A stretch of DNA of 50,526 nucleotides from Thermoleophilaceae bacterium (GTDB taxonomy: Bacteria; Actinomycetota; Thermoleophilia; Solirubrobacterales; Thermoleophilaceae), in NCBI GenBank assembly GCA_030448005.1, contig JAUJNT010000002.1, forward strand, positions 628,925 to 679,450, written 5' to 3'. The notes under the pieces are model-generated. The model worked only from the letters and a program-made list of their open reading frames with translations. It had not been told where the DNA came from and did not search any database. Positions 15,168 through 23,294 of this stretch are shown here, piece after piece. The translations under genes were made by a program, and so were the position numbers. The stretch's first letter is position 1, and every line of letters starts with the position of its first letter.

Positions 15168-16013
15168 ATGCGCGTCGCCGTGGTGGGTCATGTGGAGTGG
15201 ATAGAGTTCGCGCGGGTGGAGCGCGTTCCCGCGCCGGGCGAGATCGTCCACGCGCTCGAGGTGTGGGAGGAGCCGGGGGGCGGAGGAGCGGTCGCCGCCG
15301 GCCAGATGGCCCGGCTGGCCGGTGAGGCGGTCTTCTTCACCGCGCTTGGCGACGACGCCCTGGGCCACCGCGCCCGCGACGCGCTCACGGAGCTCGGCAT
15401 CCGCGTGGAGGCGGCGTGGCGCCACGAGCCACAGCGTCGGGGGTTCGTCTTCGTGGACGACGCCGGCGAGCGCACGATCACTGTGATCGGCGACCGCTCC
15501 GGTCCGAGCGGTCACGATCCCCTGCCGTGGGAGCAGCTCGCCGAGATGGATGCCGTGTACTTCACCGCGGGCGACCCCGCGGCGGTCAGGGCCACCCGCG
15601 CCGCCCGCACGATGGTGGCCACCCCGCGCGGGCTCGAGACGCTGGTCGAGGCGGGCGTGCAGCTCGACGCCCTGGTCGCCAGCGGCAACGATCCGGGCGA
15701 GCGCTACGCCCGCGGTGACCTGCGCCCGGAGCCTAAGCTCGTGGTTCGCACCGCCGGGGCGGGAGGCGGGGAGTGGGGGCGCGAGGACGGCGAGACGGGT
15801 CGCTACACCGCCAGCCCGCCGACCGGGCCGATCGCCGACGCGTACGGCTGCGGCGACTCGTTTGCCGCCGGGCTCGCGGTCGGTCTCGGCAAGGGGATGG
15901 AAGTGGGTGAGGCGCTCAAGCTGGCGGCCAGATGCGGAGCCGCCTGCCTTACCGGCCACGGGCCGTACGCCGGCCAGCTGACCGCGGCCGACGTGGGGGC
16001 GTCCTTCTCCTGA
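15168..16013 (+). CDS. PfkB-family carbohydrate kinase
   Basis: Ribokinase-fold sugar or nucleoside kinase of 281 residues. The N-terminal 'GGGGAVAAGQMARLAG' and 'TALGDDALGHRARDAL' match the PfkB sugar-binding strand-turn region, and the C-terminal signature 'ADAYGCGDSFAAGLAVGLG' carries the catalytic base D230 and anion hole. Substrate cannot be assigned. ATG 15168 follows GAGACT by exactly 7 bases, a possible but non-canonical -10 element. Confidence 0.88.
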   Translation: MRVAVVGHVEWIEFARVERVPAPGEIVHALEVWEEPGGGGAVAAGQMARLAGEAVFFTALGDDALGHRARDALTELGIRVEAAWRHEPQRRGFVFVDDAGERTITVIGDRSGPSGHDPLPWEQLAEMDAVYFTAGDPAAVRATRAARTMVATPRGLETLVEAGVQLDALVASGNDPGERYARGDLRPEPKLVVRTAGAGGGEWGREDGETGRYTASPPTGPIADAYGCGDSFAAGLAVGLGKGMEVGEALKLAARCGAACLTGHGPYAGQLTAADVGASFS

Positions 16014-16026
16014 GGGAGTGCTCCAC

Positions 16027-16152
16027 TGCACGGCTTGATGTGCCCTGGCACACCGAACCGTTCACTCGACCGGGGGCATCGGGCTCTCGCGGGCGGCGGC
16101 GAGTTCGATTGCACGGTTCGGGGCGCTCTGGCACACCGAACCGTTCACTCGA
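16027..16152. repeat. Imperfect 43-bp direct repeat with an internal inverted repeat
   Basis: Copies at 16027-16069 and 16110-16152 (83-base period). Their last 25 bases (16045-16069 and 16128-16152) are identical. In the second copy ACGGTTCGG (16113-16121) and CCGAACCGT (16136-16144) form a perfect 9-bp inverted repeat; in the first the left arm is degraded. The stretch from 16014 to 16299 has no gene. Confidence 0.8.
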
Positions 16153-16299
16153 GAGAGCGGCCTCGGGGCAGGACAGCGTGGAGGGTAAGGGCGATTCGGA
16201 GGTTGGCGTGCCGAGGGGTCACTCTGTCGCCCCGGGCAGAACGCGCGAGGGCGAGGGCGTCGCGTCGACGTGCTGGCGAGGTTCGCTGCGAGCCGAAGC

Positions 16300-16650
16300 T
16301 CAGTGGTCGGCCACCGAGCCGTCGTCGGGCTCGAGTGGCAGGCCCTGTGCGTCCCAGGCCAGCAGTCCCCCCGTCATGTTGAAGGCCTGGAAGCCGCTCG
16401 CCCGGAAGGCCTGGGTGGCCACCGCCGACCGTCCCCCCAAGCGGCAGTAGAACACGAGCGGGCGTTGCGAGTCGAAGCTGGGCGCCTCCTCTGTGAGCTT
16501 GGCCAACTCCACGTGCCGGGCCCCGGCGATGCGCCCCGCCTCATACTCGTAGGGCTCCCGGACGTCCACGAGGTCAACCTCCCCGCGCTGGTGCAGTGCG
16601 GCGACCTGCTCGGGCGTCAGGTCCTCCTGAAGGTCCGCCAGCCGGCTCAT
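16300..16650 (-). CDS. Single-domain rhodanese-like sulfurtransferase
   Basis: A 116-residue rhodanese. The active-site loop is 'VFYCRLGGRSA' with C69, preceded by the structural 'DVREPYEYEAGRIAGARHV' and followed by 'GGLLAWDAQGLPL'. A small helical N-terminus comes first ('LQEDLTPEQVAALHQRG'). It probably passes sulfane sulfur to a thiol acceptor; the acceptor is unknown. The ATG at 16650 stands 7 bases from TAGGCT, which decides this start over an upstream in-frame GTG. Confidence 0.92.
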   Translation of the reverse strand: MSRLADLQEDLTPEQVAALHQRGEVDLVDVREPYEYEAGRIAGARHVELAKLTEEAPSFDSQRPLVFYCRLGGRSAVATQAFRASGFQAFNMTGGLLAWDAQGLPLEPDDGSVADH

Positions 16651-16657
16651 GCCTTCC

Positions 16658-16691
16658 AGCCTAGTCCGAACGAAGTTCGCATGGTCCGAAC
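16658..16691 (-). promoter_or_regulatory. Rhodanese promoter with repeated GTCCGAAC words
   Basis: The -10 TAGGCT is at 16663-16658 on the minus strand. Upstream, GTCCGAAC occurs at 16664-16671 and 16684-16691 (20-base offset), and CGAAC-GAA-GTTCG forms a short inverted repeat at 16667-16679. Placement next to the -10 suggests a regulator site. Confidence 0.4.
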
Positions 16692-16795
16692 TCTGGCCTA
16701 GTGGCTGGGATGGGCCCGCTCCGTTCCCGCCCGTGCCTCGCGCATGGGGGGCGCAGGGGCGCGCCACCATATCGGGGGACCCGGGGGAAGGGCGT

Positions 16796-16801
16796 TAGGT
16801 T
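16796..16801 (+). promoter_or_regulatory. -10 element TAGGTT before the RidA gene
   Basis: Plus-strand hexamer separated by 7 bases from the GTG at 16809. Confidence 0.5.
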
Positions 16802-16808
16802 TCACGCC

Positions 16809-17192
16809 GTGAGTGACCGGCGCCGGGTGTCCTCGGGCTCCCCCTACGAGCTCCGCTACGGCTACTGCCGCGCCGTGAGGGCCGGCGATCGGATCGTGGT
16901 GTCCGGCACCGTCGCGATCTGGCCCGACGGGTCTTGCGATCCCGACCCGGGCGTTCAGGCAGGTCGCTGTCTCGAGATCATCGAGCGGGCCATCCACGAT
17001 CTGGGCGGGACGCTCTCCGACGTGATCCGCACCCGGATGATGATCGTGGACCGCGAGGACCAGGATGCCGTGGGCAGGGCCCACCAGGCAGCCTTCGGCG
17101 AGGCGCCTCCCGCCTCCACGATGGTCGTGGTGGCAGGCCTGCTCCACGAGCGCTGGAAGGTCGAGATCGAGGCGGAAGCCCGGCTGGGCTAG
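16809..17192 (+). CDS. RidA/YjgF-family protein
   Basis: A 127-residue RidA-type protein; members hydrolyse reactive enamines and imines. Visible family words are 'VVSGTVAIWPDG', 'QAGRCLEIIERAIHDLGG' and 'VIRTRMMIVD', whose arginine matches the substrate-binding arginine of active members. The C-terminal 'PPASTMVVVAGLLHERWKVE' closes the trimer-type fold. The GTG start at 16809 is preferred to upstream frames because of the hexamer. It converges on pntB with 3 bases between stops. Confidence 0.92.
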   Translation: MSDRRRVSSGSPYELRYGYCRAVRAGDRIVVSGTVAIWPDGSCDPDPGVQAGRCLEIIERAIHDLGGTLSDVIRTRMMIVDREDQDAVGRAHQAAFGEAPPASTMVVVAGLLHERWKVEIEAEARLG

Positions 17193-17195
17193 CGC

Positions 17196-18614
17196 TCACA
17201 GCTCCTTGACGGCCGAGAGCACCTCGCCGACCGAGGCCTTCGCGTCGCCGAAGAGAAGCGCTGTGTTCTCGTTGTAGAAGAGAGGGTTGTCGATGCCGGC
17301 AAAGCCCGTGTTCATCGAGCGCTTGAGCACGACCACCTGCTCGGACTTGTCGACGTCGAGGATCGGCATCCCGTAGATCGGGCTGCCCTCGTTCTCGCGC
17401 GCCGCCGGGTTGGTCACGTCGTTGGCGCCGATCACGAGCGTCACGTCGACCTCAGGGAAGCTCGGGTTTATCTCGTCCATCTCCTTCAGCGCCTCGTAGG
17501 GCACGTCGGCCTCGGCGAGCAGCACGTTCATGTGCCCGGGCATCCGGCCCGCCACCGGATGGATGGCGTACTCCACCTCCACCCCGCGCTTCTCGAGCTC
17601 GTCACCCAGCTCGCGCACCGTGTGCTGGGCCTGCGCCACCGCCATGCCGTACCCCGGCGCCACGACCACCCTGTCGGCGTAGGAGAGCTGCGTGGCCACC
17701 GAGAGCGCGTCCGTGGACCTCACGGGCTTCTCCTCGCCGTCCTCCGTGGCGCCCGGCGCCGTGCCCCCGCCACCGAAGCCCCCCGCGACGATGTTGGGGA
17801 TCGAGCGGTTCATCGCCTTCGCCATCAGGTTGGTGAGGATCGTGCCCGAGGCGCCCACGATCATCCCGCCGACGATCAGTGCGGTGTTGTCGAGCGCCAT
17901 CCCGGCCGCCGCGGCCGACAGGCCGGTCAGCGCGTTGAGCAGCGAGATCACGACCGGCATGTCGGCGCCGCCGATCGGCAGCACCATCATGTTGCCGAGC
18001 AGGGCCGCCGCCACCAGGATGGCGATGAAGAGCCCCTCCGATTCCGTGCCGGAGGCGATCAGCACGGCGGAGACCAGCGCCACCAGCAGCACTCCCAGGT
18101 TCAGGAACTGCTGTCCCGGCAGCTGGATCGGCTTGCCGGGCAGGATTCCCTGGAGCTTGCCGAACGCGATGTTCGAGCCCCAGAACGAGACCGATCCGAT
18201 GATGGCCGCGAAGAGGATCGGGATCAGCGTCTCGAGCTCGGGATTCCCGCCGAGGTGCAGCGCCTCGCGGTACTCCGCCCACGAGATCAGCGCCACCGCC
18301 CCGCCGCCGACGCCGTTGAAGAGCGCCACCATCTGCGGCATTGCGGTCATCTTGACCTGACGCGCGGCCGGGACGCCGATGACGGTGCCGAGTGCGATTC
18401 CGAGCGCGATCAGGCCGTAGTCGCCGACATCCTCGGTGAGCAGGGTGGCAGCCACCGCGATCGCCATCCCCACCGCCGCGACGATGTTGCCGCGGCGGGC
18501 GGTGCTCGGATGGGTGAGGAGCCTGATCCCGAGGATGAAGAGGACGAACGCGACGATGTACGCCACGTTGATGAAGTCGGGGTCCTGCAGGACGCTCGCG
18601 AGCGGGAGCGTCAC
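17196..18614 (-). CDS. pntB: NAD(P) transhydrogenase subunit beta
   Basis: The 472-residue beta subunit of proton-translocating transhydrogenase, which uses proton flow to drive hydride transfer from NADH to NADP+. About nine membrane helices fill residues 1-265 ('NVAYIVAFVLFILGIRLL' onward). The NADP(H)-binding domain follows, with 'VVVAPGYGMAVAQAQH', 'YAIHPVAGRMPGHMNVLLAEA' and 'VIGANDVTNPAA'. The GTG at 18614 overlaps the pntAb stop (GTGA), so the three pnt genes are translationally coupled. Confidence 0.95.
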   Translation of the reverse strand: MTLPLASVLQDPDFINVAYIVAFVLFILGIRLLTHPSTARRGNIVAAVGMAIAVAATLLTEDVGDYGLIALGIALGTVIGVPAARQVKMTAMPQMVALFNGVGGGAVALISWAEYREALHLGGNPELETLIPILFAAIIGSVSFWGSNIAFGKLQGILPGKPIQLPGQQFLNLGVLLVALVSAVLIASGTESEGLFIAILVAAALLGNMMVLPIGGADMPVVISLLNALTGLSAAAAGMALDNTALIVGGMIVGASGTILTNLMAKAMNRSIPNIVAGGFGGGGTAPGATEDGEEKPVRSTDALSVATQLSYADRVVVAPGYGMAVAQAQHTVRELGDELEKRGVEVEYAIHPVAGRMPGHMNVLLAEADVPYEALKEMDEINPSFPEVDVTLVIGANDVTNPAARENEGSPIYGMPILDVDKSEQVVVLKRSMNTGFAGIDNPLFYNENTALLFGDAKASVGEVLSAVKEL

Positions 18615-18913
18615 TCGGGCGCCTCTTCGCTCTTCGGCTTCCTCGGCTTGAACATCTCGAGCATCCGGTCGGTAACGAGGAAGCCGCCGATCACGTTGAT
18701 CGTGCCGAAGGCGATCGCTATCACGAGGACGAGCTCGTTGAGGAAGCCGCCCGCCTCGCCGATCACCAGGATGCCGCCGAGGAGGACGATCCCGTGGATC
18801 GCGTTGGTCGCCGACATCAGCGGGGTGTGCAGGGTGTTCGGCACCTTCGAGATCACCTCGAAGCCGACGAAGGCGGCAAGGACGAGGATCGTGAGCTCGG
18901 TCAGCAGGTCCAT
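18611..18913 (-). CDS. pntAb: NAD(P) transhydrogenase subunit alpha 2 (membrane part)
   Basis: A 100-residue membrane subunit with three hydrophobic helices, carrying 'SKVPNTLHTPLMSATNAIHG', the conserved signature of the alpha-subunit membrane domain. The alpha chain is split into two genes here, as in Rhodospirillum and other bacteria, rather than fused as in E. coli. Its ATG overlaps the pntAa stop (ATGA). Confidence 0.95.
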   Translation of the reverse strand: MDLLTELTILVLAAFVGFEVISKVPNTLHTPLMSATNAIHGIVLLGGILVIGEAGGFLNELVLVIAIAFGTINVIGGFLVTDRMLEMFKPRKPKSEEAPE

Positions 18914-20058
18914 CAGCCGCCCGCCTCCGTCGTGACGCCGGCCGCCTTCTTCGCGCCCTCGTGCACGATCTCCCCGTCGCGGGTGATGCAGGCGCCGGCG
19001 ATGATCTCGTCGTCGAAGTCCAGATGCAGTTGCCCCTCATCGCCCACCATCAGACCCAGCAGCGACTGGACGTTCCTCGCGTAGAGCTGTGAGGCGTGGT
19101 CGGGCATGGACGACGGCAGGTTCTCCGGCCCGACGATCTTCACGTCGTGCTTGACGACGGTCCTGCCAGCCTCCGTGAGCTCGCAGTTGCCGCCGGTCTC
19201 GGCCGCCAGGTCCACTATCACCGAGCCAGGCTTCATCCGCTTCACGGCGTCCTCGATGATCAGCAGCGGAGCACGCCGGCCCGGCACGGCGGCGGTCGAG
19301 ATCACGCCGTCCATCCCCGCGATCACATCGGCGAGCGCCTCGCGCTGGCGCTGCTGCTCCTCGTCGGTGAGCGCGCGCGCGTAGCCGCCGGCGCTCTCCG
19401 CATCCTCGAGCCCGATGTCGAGCTCCACGAACTTGGCCCCCAGTGACGCGATCTGCTCCTTGACCGCCGACCGTACGTCGAAGGCCGACAGCACGGCTCC
19501 CAGCCTTCGCGCGGTGGCGATGGCCTGGAGGCCGGCCACGCCGGCGCCCAGCACGAGCACCTTCGCCGGGCGGATCGTGCCCGCGGCGGTGGTGAGCATC
19601 GGAAAGAAGCGACCCAGCTCCTGGGCGGTGATGAGCGCGGCGCGGTAGCCCCCGACGGTGGCCTGGCTCGACAGGGCGTCCATCGACTGCGCCCGCGTGA
19701 TGCGGGGGATGGCCTCCATGGCGAAGGAGGTGACGCCCGCATCGGCCAGTGCCCTGGCCGTCTCGCCGTCGGTGAGGGGTTGCAGGAAGCCGATCAGCAC
19801 CGAGCCCTCCGAGAGCCGGCCGATCTCCTCGGCGCTCGGAGGCTGCACCTTGGCCACCACCTCGCCGGAGAACCCCCCGCCTGCCTCCACCTTGGCGCCC
19901 GCCTCGGAGAACGCGCCGTCCGGAAGATGTGCCTCCTCGCCCGCACCGGAGTCGACGATGATCTCGACGCCGTCGGCCGAGAGCTTCTTGACCGCTTCGG
20001 GCACGGTGGCCACCCTGCGCTCGCCCGCGGCGGTTTCCTTTGGAACAGAGAGCTTCAT
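18913..20058 (-). CDS. pntAa: NAD(P) transhydrogenase subunit alpha 1 (NAD-binding part)
   Basis: The 381-residue cytoplasmic NAD(H)-binding subunit, related to alanine dehydrogenase. It begins 'MKLSVPKETAAGERRVATVP', has the Rossmann dinucleotide site 'VLVLGAGVAGLQAIATARRL' and the mobile-loop region near 'YARALTDEEQQRQREAL', then 'DGVISTAAVPGRRAPLLI'. It is the promoter-proximal gene of pntAa-pntAb-pntB. The 69 bases between its start and the upstream gene hold the likely promoter, where I see no clear -10. Confidence 0.95.
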   Translation of the reverse strand: MKLSVPKETAAGERRVATVPEAVKKLSADGVEIIVDSGAGEEAHLPDGAFSEAGAKVEAGGGFSGEVVAKVQPPSAEEIGRLSEGSVLIGFLQPLTDGETARALADAGVTSFAMEAIPRITRAQSMDALSSQATVGGYRAALITAQELGRFFPMLTTAAGTIRPAKVLVLGAGVAGLQAIATARRLGAVLSAFDVRSAVKEQIASLGAKFVELDIGLEDAESAGGYARALTDEEQQRQREALADVIAGMDGVISTAAVPGRRAPLLIIEDAVKRMKPGSVIVDLAAETGGNCELTEAGRTVVKHDVKIVGPENLPSSMPDHASQLYARNVQSLLGLMVGDEGQLHLDFDDEIIAGACITRDGEIVHEGAKKAAGVTTEAGG

Positions 20059-20127
20059 CAGAGGCCGGGGGAGCGTAATGGAGCGCGAGGGCGAGCGCTT
20101 ACCGCCGTCCCCCCGTATCCGCGATCC

Positions 20128-21396
20128 TCAACGACCTGGGCGGTCGCGCAGCTCGTGCCGGTGGGGGGTGGACCTCCGTCTTGGAGATGCTCGCTTCAGC
20201 TCGTTGCGGCGCGCGGGCATGCCGGCCGACAGGGGCTCGGGCATTCCGCCCCCCGCTGACACCGCCCCGCCTCGCCTGCGCCACCTGACCGCGGCCGGCG
20301 GGAGCGTGAGCAATGCCTGCCACGTGGAGCCGTCCACGATCCCCGTGGCGGCCAGGCCGCGCTCGGTCTGGAAGGCGGCGATCGCGGCGCGGGTGGCGGT
20401 GGTCATCGTGCCGGTGACCCGCAGGCGCTTGCCCGCGGAGAGGAGGTGCTGCTGGGCCCAGACCACCAGGTCGCCCCGGGCTCGGCGACCAAGCACCGGC
20501 CAGCCGTCGTCTGCCCTCGGCGCCACCGGCTTCACCTGTGCTCCCACGGCGCGGAAGTCGCGCTCCGCGGCGGCCTGCCAGCTCCACCAGCTCACGCCGG
20601 TGGCCCCGCGGCCGGCCGCGAGGGCCCTGAAGCGGCGGATCTCACGCGCGGGCGGGTGCTCGTAGGCCTGACCCAGCGGGAAGATGGGCCGCTCGTAGAC
20701 CCGGTTGTGGCGGTATGTCACGCCAAACACGCGGTTGACGCTCGTGCCGATAGCACGCCAGTACATCTGCGGGACGTTGAACTGCGCGCCGCCCGGTCCG
20801 AGGAAGACGGAGTAGGGGAAGGCCGGGTGGTAGTGAACGTAGGGAAAGCTCGTGAGGCCCACCGGGTAGTCGGGGCCGATCCGGGCGCGCAGCTCGCGCA
20901 GGTAGGCCTGGGCGGACACGTAGCGGCCCTCGTAGGTGGTCTCGGCATCGAGCATCAGGCAGTCGACGGTCCGCGCGAGCCGCGCCCCCACCCGTGCCTC
21001 GGTGAGCGGTCGCCGCCCGTGGATGAACTGGTACGCGCACACCCGCAGCCCGCGCGCATGCAGCGCGCGCACGAGGGCGGGCGAGACCTGTCGCCAGCGC
21101 GTGGTTCCTTCGGCTCCCTTGAGCACGACGAACTCGATCCCGTGCCGCCTCGCTCGCGCCGCGATGCGGTTGGGACTCCCGCCACTCGAGCGTCCGAGCA
21201 TCCAGATCCACATCGCGTCGCCCTCGAAGGCGCGGATGGACGGAGGCGTCGAGGGAGCAGGAGGGAGCAGCGGTCGCGGGGCCGGGGGGGCGGGGAAGAG
21301 CGGCAGTCGGCCCGACTGGGCGGCGGCGGGCCCGCAGATCGCGAGGAGGGCGGCACATGCAGCGCCCGCCAGGAACAGGGATCGGCTGCCGGTCAA
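20128..21396 (-). CDS. Secreted protein with glycoside-hydrolase-like barrel and peptidoglycan-binding domain
   Basis: A 422-residue exported protein. A signal peptide (residues 1-26, 'AGAACAALLAICGPAAAQ') and Pro-rich linker precede a domain of about 230 residues with TIM-barrel-like strands: 'GDAMWIWMLGRSSGG', 'GIEFVVLKGAEG', 'GLRVCAYQFIHG', 'VDCLMLDAETTYEG', 'PVGLTSFPYVHYHP', 'FNVPQMYW' and 'GATGVSWWSWQ'. The acidic D and E in LMLDAET are candidate catalytic residues. A peptidoglycan_binding_1-type repeat follows ('RGDLVVWAQQHLLSAGKRLR', 'TRAAIAAFQTERGL'). The tail is basic. The start is TTG at 21396. Substrate is not known; wall glycan is likely. Confidence 0.8.
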   Translation of the reverse strand: MTGSRSLFLAGAACAALLAICGPAAAQSGRLPLFPAPPAPRPLLPPAPSTPPSIRAFEGDAMWIWMLGRSSGGSPNRIAARARRHGIEFVVLKGAEGTTRWRQVSPALVRALHARGLRVCAYQFIHGRRPLTEARVGARLARTVDCLMLDAETTYEGRYVSAQAYLRELRARIGPDYPVGLTSFPYVHYHPAFPYSVFLGPGGAQFNVPQMYWRAIGTSVNRVFGVTYRHNRVYERPIFPLGQAYEHPPAREIRRFRALAAGRGATGVSWWSWQAAAERDFRAVGAQVKPVAPRADDGWPVLGRRARGDLVVWAQQHLLSAGKRLRVTGTMTTATRAAIAAFQTERGLAATGIVDGSTWQALLTLPPAAVRWRRRGGAVSAGGGMPEPLSAGMPARRNELKRASPRRRSTPHRHELRDRPGR

Positions 21397-21466
21397 GCCG
21401 CTCAGTGTGGCAGTTTGCAGGCCAAAGGCAACCGGCTCCGTACGGTTGGCGCAAGCGACCGGGGCC

Positions 21467-21502
21467 CGAGTACCCCGAAGCCGTCCTGCCCCGGGGTACT
21501 CG
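21467..21502 (-). terminator. Terminator of the osmoprotectant ABC operon
   Basis: An 11-bp perfect stem (21467-21477 with 21492-21502; CGAGTACCCCG) around a 14-base loop begins 23 bases after the last stop of the operon. Confidence 0.7.
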
Positions 21503-21525
21503 CGCCGCCTGGGTCGACCGGTCGG

Positions 21526-22506
21526 CTACTGGGTGAAGCCCGCCTCCTTGAGGTAGTCGGCAGCCACCTTCTCCGGCTCCTGCTTGTCTAGATCCACGCG
21601 GGAGTTCAGCTCGCGCATGACCTTCTCGGTGAGCGGCGCCTGCACCTGCTCGATCACCTTCTGGCCCTCGGGGCCCATCTTCTCCAGCGTGTCGTCCTTC
21701 ACCAGCAACGAGACGTTGTACGGCGGGAAGAGCCCCTTGTCGTCTTCGAGGATCACGTACTTGCCGGTGGTCAGCTCGCCGTCGGTGGTGAATCCGAAGA
21801 TCACGTCGGCCGACTTGTTGTTGAGCACGTCGTACTTCTGCTCGCTGGCAACGAACTTCTTGAACTTCATTCCGTAGGCCTTCTGGACGCCCAGCAGGCA
21901 GTCGATCCGCTGCTTGCACTCGGGGAATCCGGAGATCCGAAGATCCTTCGCCTTGCCCTTCAGCTCGGACATGGTCTTCGGGCTGCCGATCGACTTCCAC
22001 TTGTCCTTGGCCATCACCAGCCGGTACGTGTTCTCGAACGGGGTCTGCGGGAGCGCGGTGATCTGCTGGCCCGCGAGCTTCGACTTGACTTGGTCGTAGA
22101 CCTCGTTCTTGTCCTTCGGGATCTTGTTCACGGGCACCTCGAAGAACGCGCTGAGCGCGGTCCCGGTGTACTCCGGGTAGGTGTTCACCTCGCCCTGCCG
22201 GAGGGCCTTGTAGGCCACCACCTCGGAGCCCAGGTCAAGCGACTTCTTGACCTTGAAGCCCGCGGCCTTGAGGGCGTCGGCGTAGATGTTGCCGAGGATG
22301 TACTGCTCGGTGAAGTTCTTGGACCCCACCTTGATCGTGCCGGCCTCGGCCGCGCCGGACACCTTCTGGATCTGCTTGCCGTCGGCGCCTCCACCGCCTC
22401 CGACGGAGCCGCTATTCTCGTCGTCGTCGCTGCCACAGGCGGTGGCGCCCAGCGCCAGCATCAGGCAGGCCAGGAAGGCCAAGGTTGTCTTTTTTTTGGG
22501 ACTCAT
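21526..22506 (-). CDS. Glycine betaine/choline-type ABC transporter substrate-binding lipoprotein
   Basis: Captures a quaternary ammonium osmoprotectant outside the membrane. The lipobox is LGATAC with C24 as the lipidated residue, followed by an acidic and Gly-rich linker. The mature domain has 'IKVGSKNFTEQYILGNIYAD' and 'NTYPEYTGTALSAFF', hallmarks of the OpuAC/ProX (QAT) family. Aromatic residues for a cation cage (Y and F in YPEYTG and PPYNVS) are present. The ATG at 22506 overlaps the permease stop (ATGA). Length is 326 residues. Confidence 0.93.
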   Translation of the reverse strand: MSPKKKTTLAFLACLMLALGATACGSDDDENSGSVGGGGGADGKQIQKVSGAAEAGTIKVGSKNFTEQYILGNIYADALKAAGFKVKKSLDLGSEVVAYKALRQGEVNTYPEYTGTALSAFFEVPVNKIPKDKNEVYDQVKSKLAGQQITALPQTPFENTYRLVMAKDKWKSIGSPKTMSELKGKAKDLRISGFPECKQRIDCLLGVQKAYGMKFKKFVASEQKYDVLNNKSADVIFGFTTDGELTTGKYVILEDDKGLFPPYNVSLLVKDDTLEKMGPEGQKVIEQVQAPLTEKVMRELNSRVDLDKQEPEKVAADYLKEAGFTQ

Positions 22507-23294
22507 GGAGTGGCTTCTGCTCTCCTTCTTAGTGGTGTCAGGAGGCGGTGGCGTCGCGACCGGGTCGGCGCGAGCTTCAGGCCCCTGGGGGTCACGGCTC
22601 TCTGCAGTGCTGCGAGGCCCGCCGAGAGGGCGAGCGTAAGAACGGTCACGGCGATGGCCGCGCCGAGACGGCCGTCGCGGCCGTAGACGTTGGCCGCGAT
22701 GATCGGCGTGCCGAGCGAGTCCACCGAGCCAAGCGGTGCGATCGTGGCCGTGGCGACCACGTTGATGCCGGCCACGCGCACGCCGGCGAAGATGATCGGG
22801 AGCGCGAGCGGCAGCTCCACCCGGCTGATCAGCTGGGCGTCGGTCATGCCCATGCCGCGTGCCGCGTCCACCGAGTCGCGCTCCACCTGACGCGTGCCTA
22901 CGTAGGTGTTGGTGAGGATCGGTGGGAGGGCGAGCAGCGCCAACGAGAGCATGATCGGCACGAAGCCGATCCCGAGGTAGGCCACGAACACGGCCAGCAG
23001 CACCAGCGTGGGGATCGCGCGGCCCACGTTGGACGCGTTGATCGCGGCGAACTCGCCCTTCCCGTAGTGGCCCAGAACGAGCCCCAGCGGTACGGCTATG
23101 AGCGCCGCCAGTCCCACCGACGCCGCGGAGAGCGCCAGGTGGTTGCCCGTCAGGTGGAACAGCTCACTGCCGCCGATCTCGGTCTGCCCCGAAACCGACT
23201 CGCGCTCGTGAAAGAGGAAGTCCAGGGCGTCGGCGAACTCGCCCACGAAGCTCGCCAGCTGCAGGGTGGCGCTCAGGGGGTGGCCCTCCGCCAC
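22503..23294 (-). CDS. Osmoprotectant ABC transporter permease (second)
   Basis: A 263-residue inner-membrane permease of the proW/opuCB type. The EAA loop contact with the ATPase is 'VDAARGMGMTDAQLISRVEL', followed by 'PLALPIIFAGVRVAGI'. About five helices are seen. The GTG at 23294 overlaps the upstream permease by 22 bases; no later start leaves the N-terminus intact. The C-terminal tail is basic and extends to the start of the binding-protein gene. Confidence 0.9.
   Translation of the reverse strand: MAEGHPLSATLQLASFVGEFADALDFLFHERESVSGQTEIGGSELFHLTGNHLALSAASVGLAALIAVPLGLVLGHYGKGEFAAINASNVGRAIPTLVLLAVFVAYLGIGFVPIMLSLALLALPPILTNTYVGTRQVERDSVDAARGMGMTDAQLISRVELPLALPIIFAGVRVAGINVVATATIAPLGSVDSLGTPIIAANVYGRDGRLGAAIAVTVLTLALSAGLAALQRAVTPRGLKLAPTRSRRHRLLTPLRRRAEATP

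Noticed and set aside
16667-16679. LexA/SOS-box-like CGAAC-GAA-GTTCG
   Set aside because: The actinobacterial/Gram-positive LexA box has four bases between GAAC and GTTC; here there are three.
17532-18935. A 467-codon open frame opposite pntB and pntAb
   Set aside because: Antisense shadow of the transhydrogenase genes, with His/Arg/Asp-rich low-information sequence.
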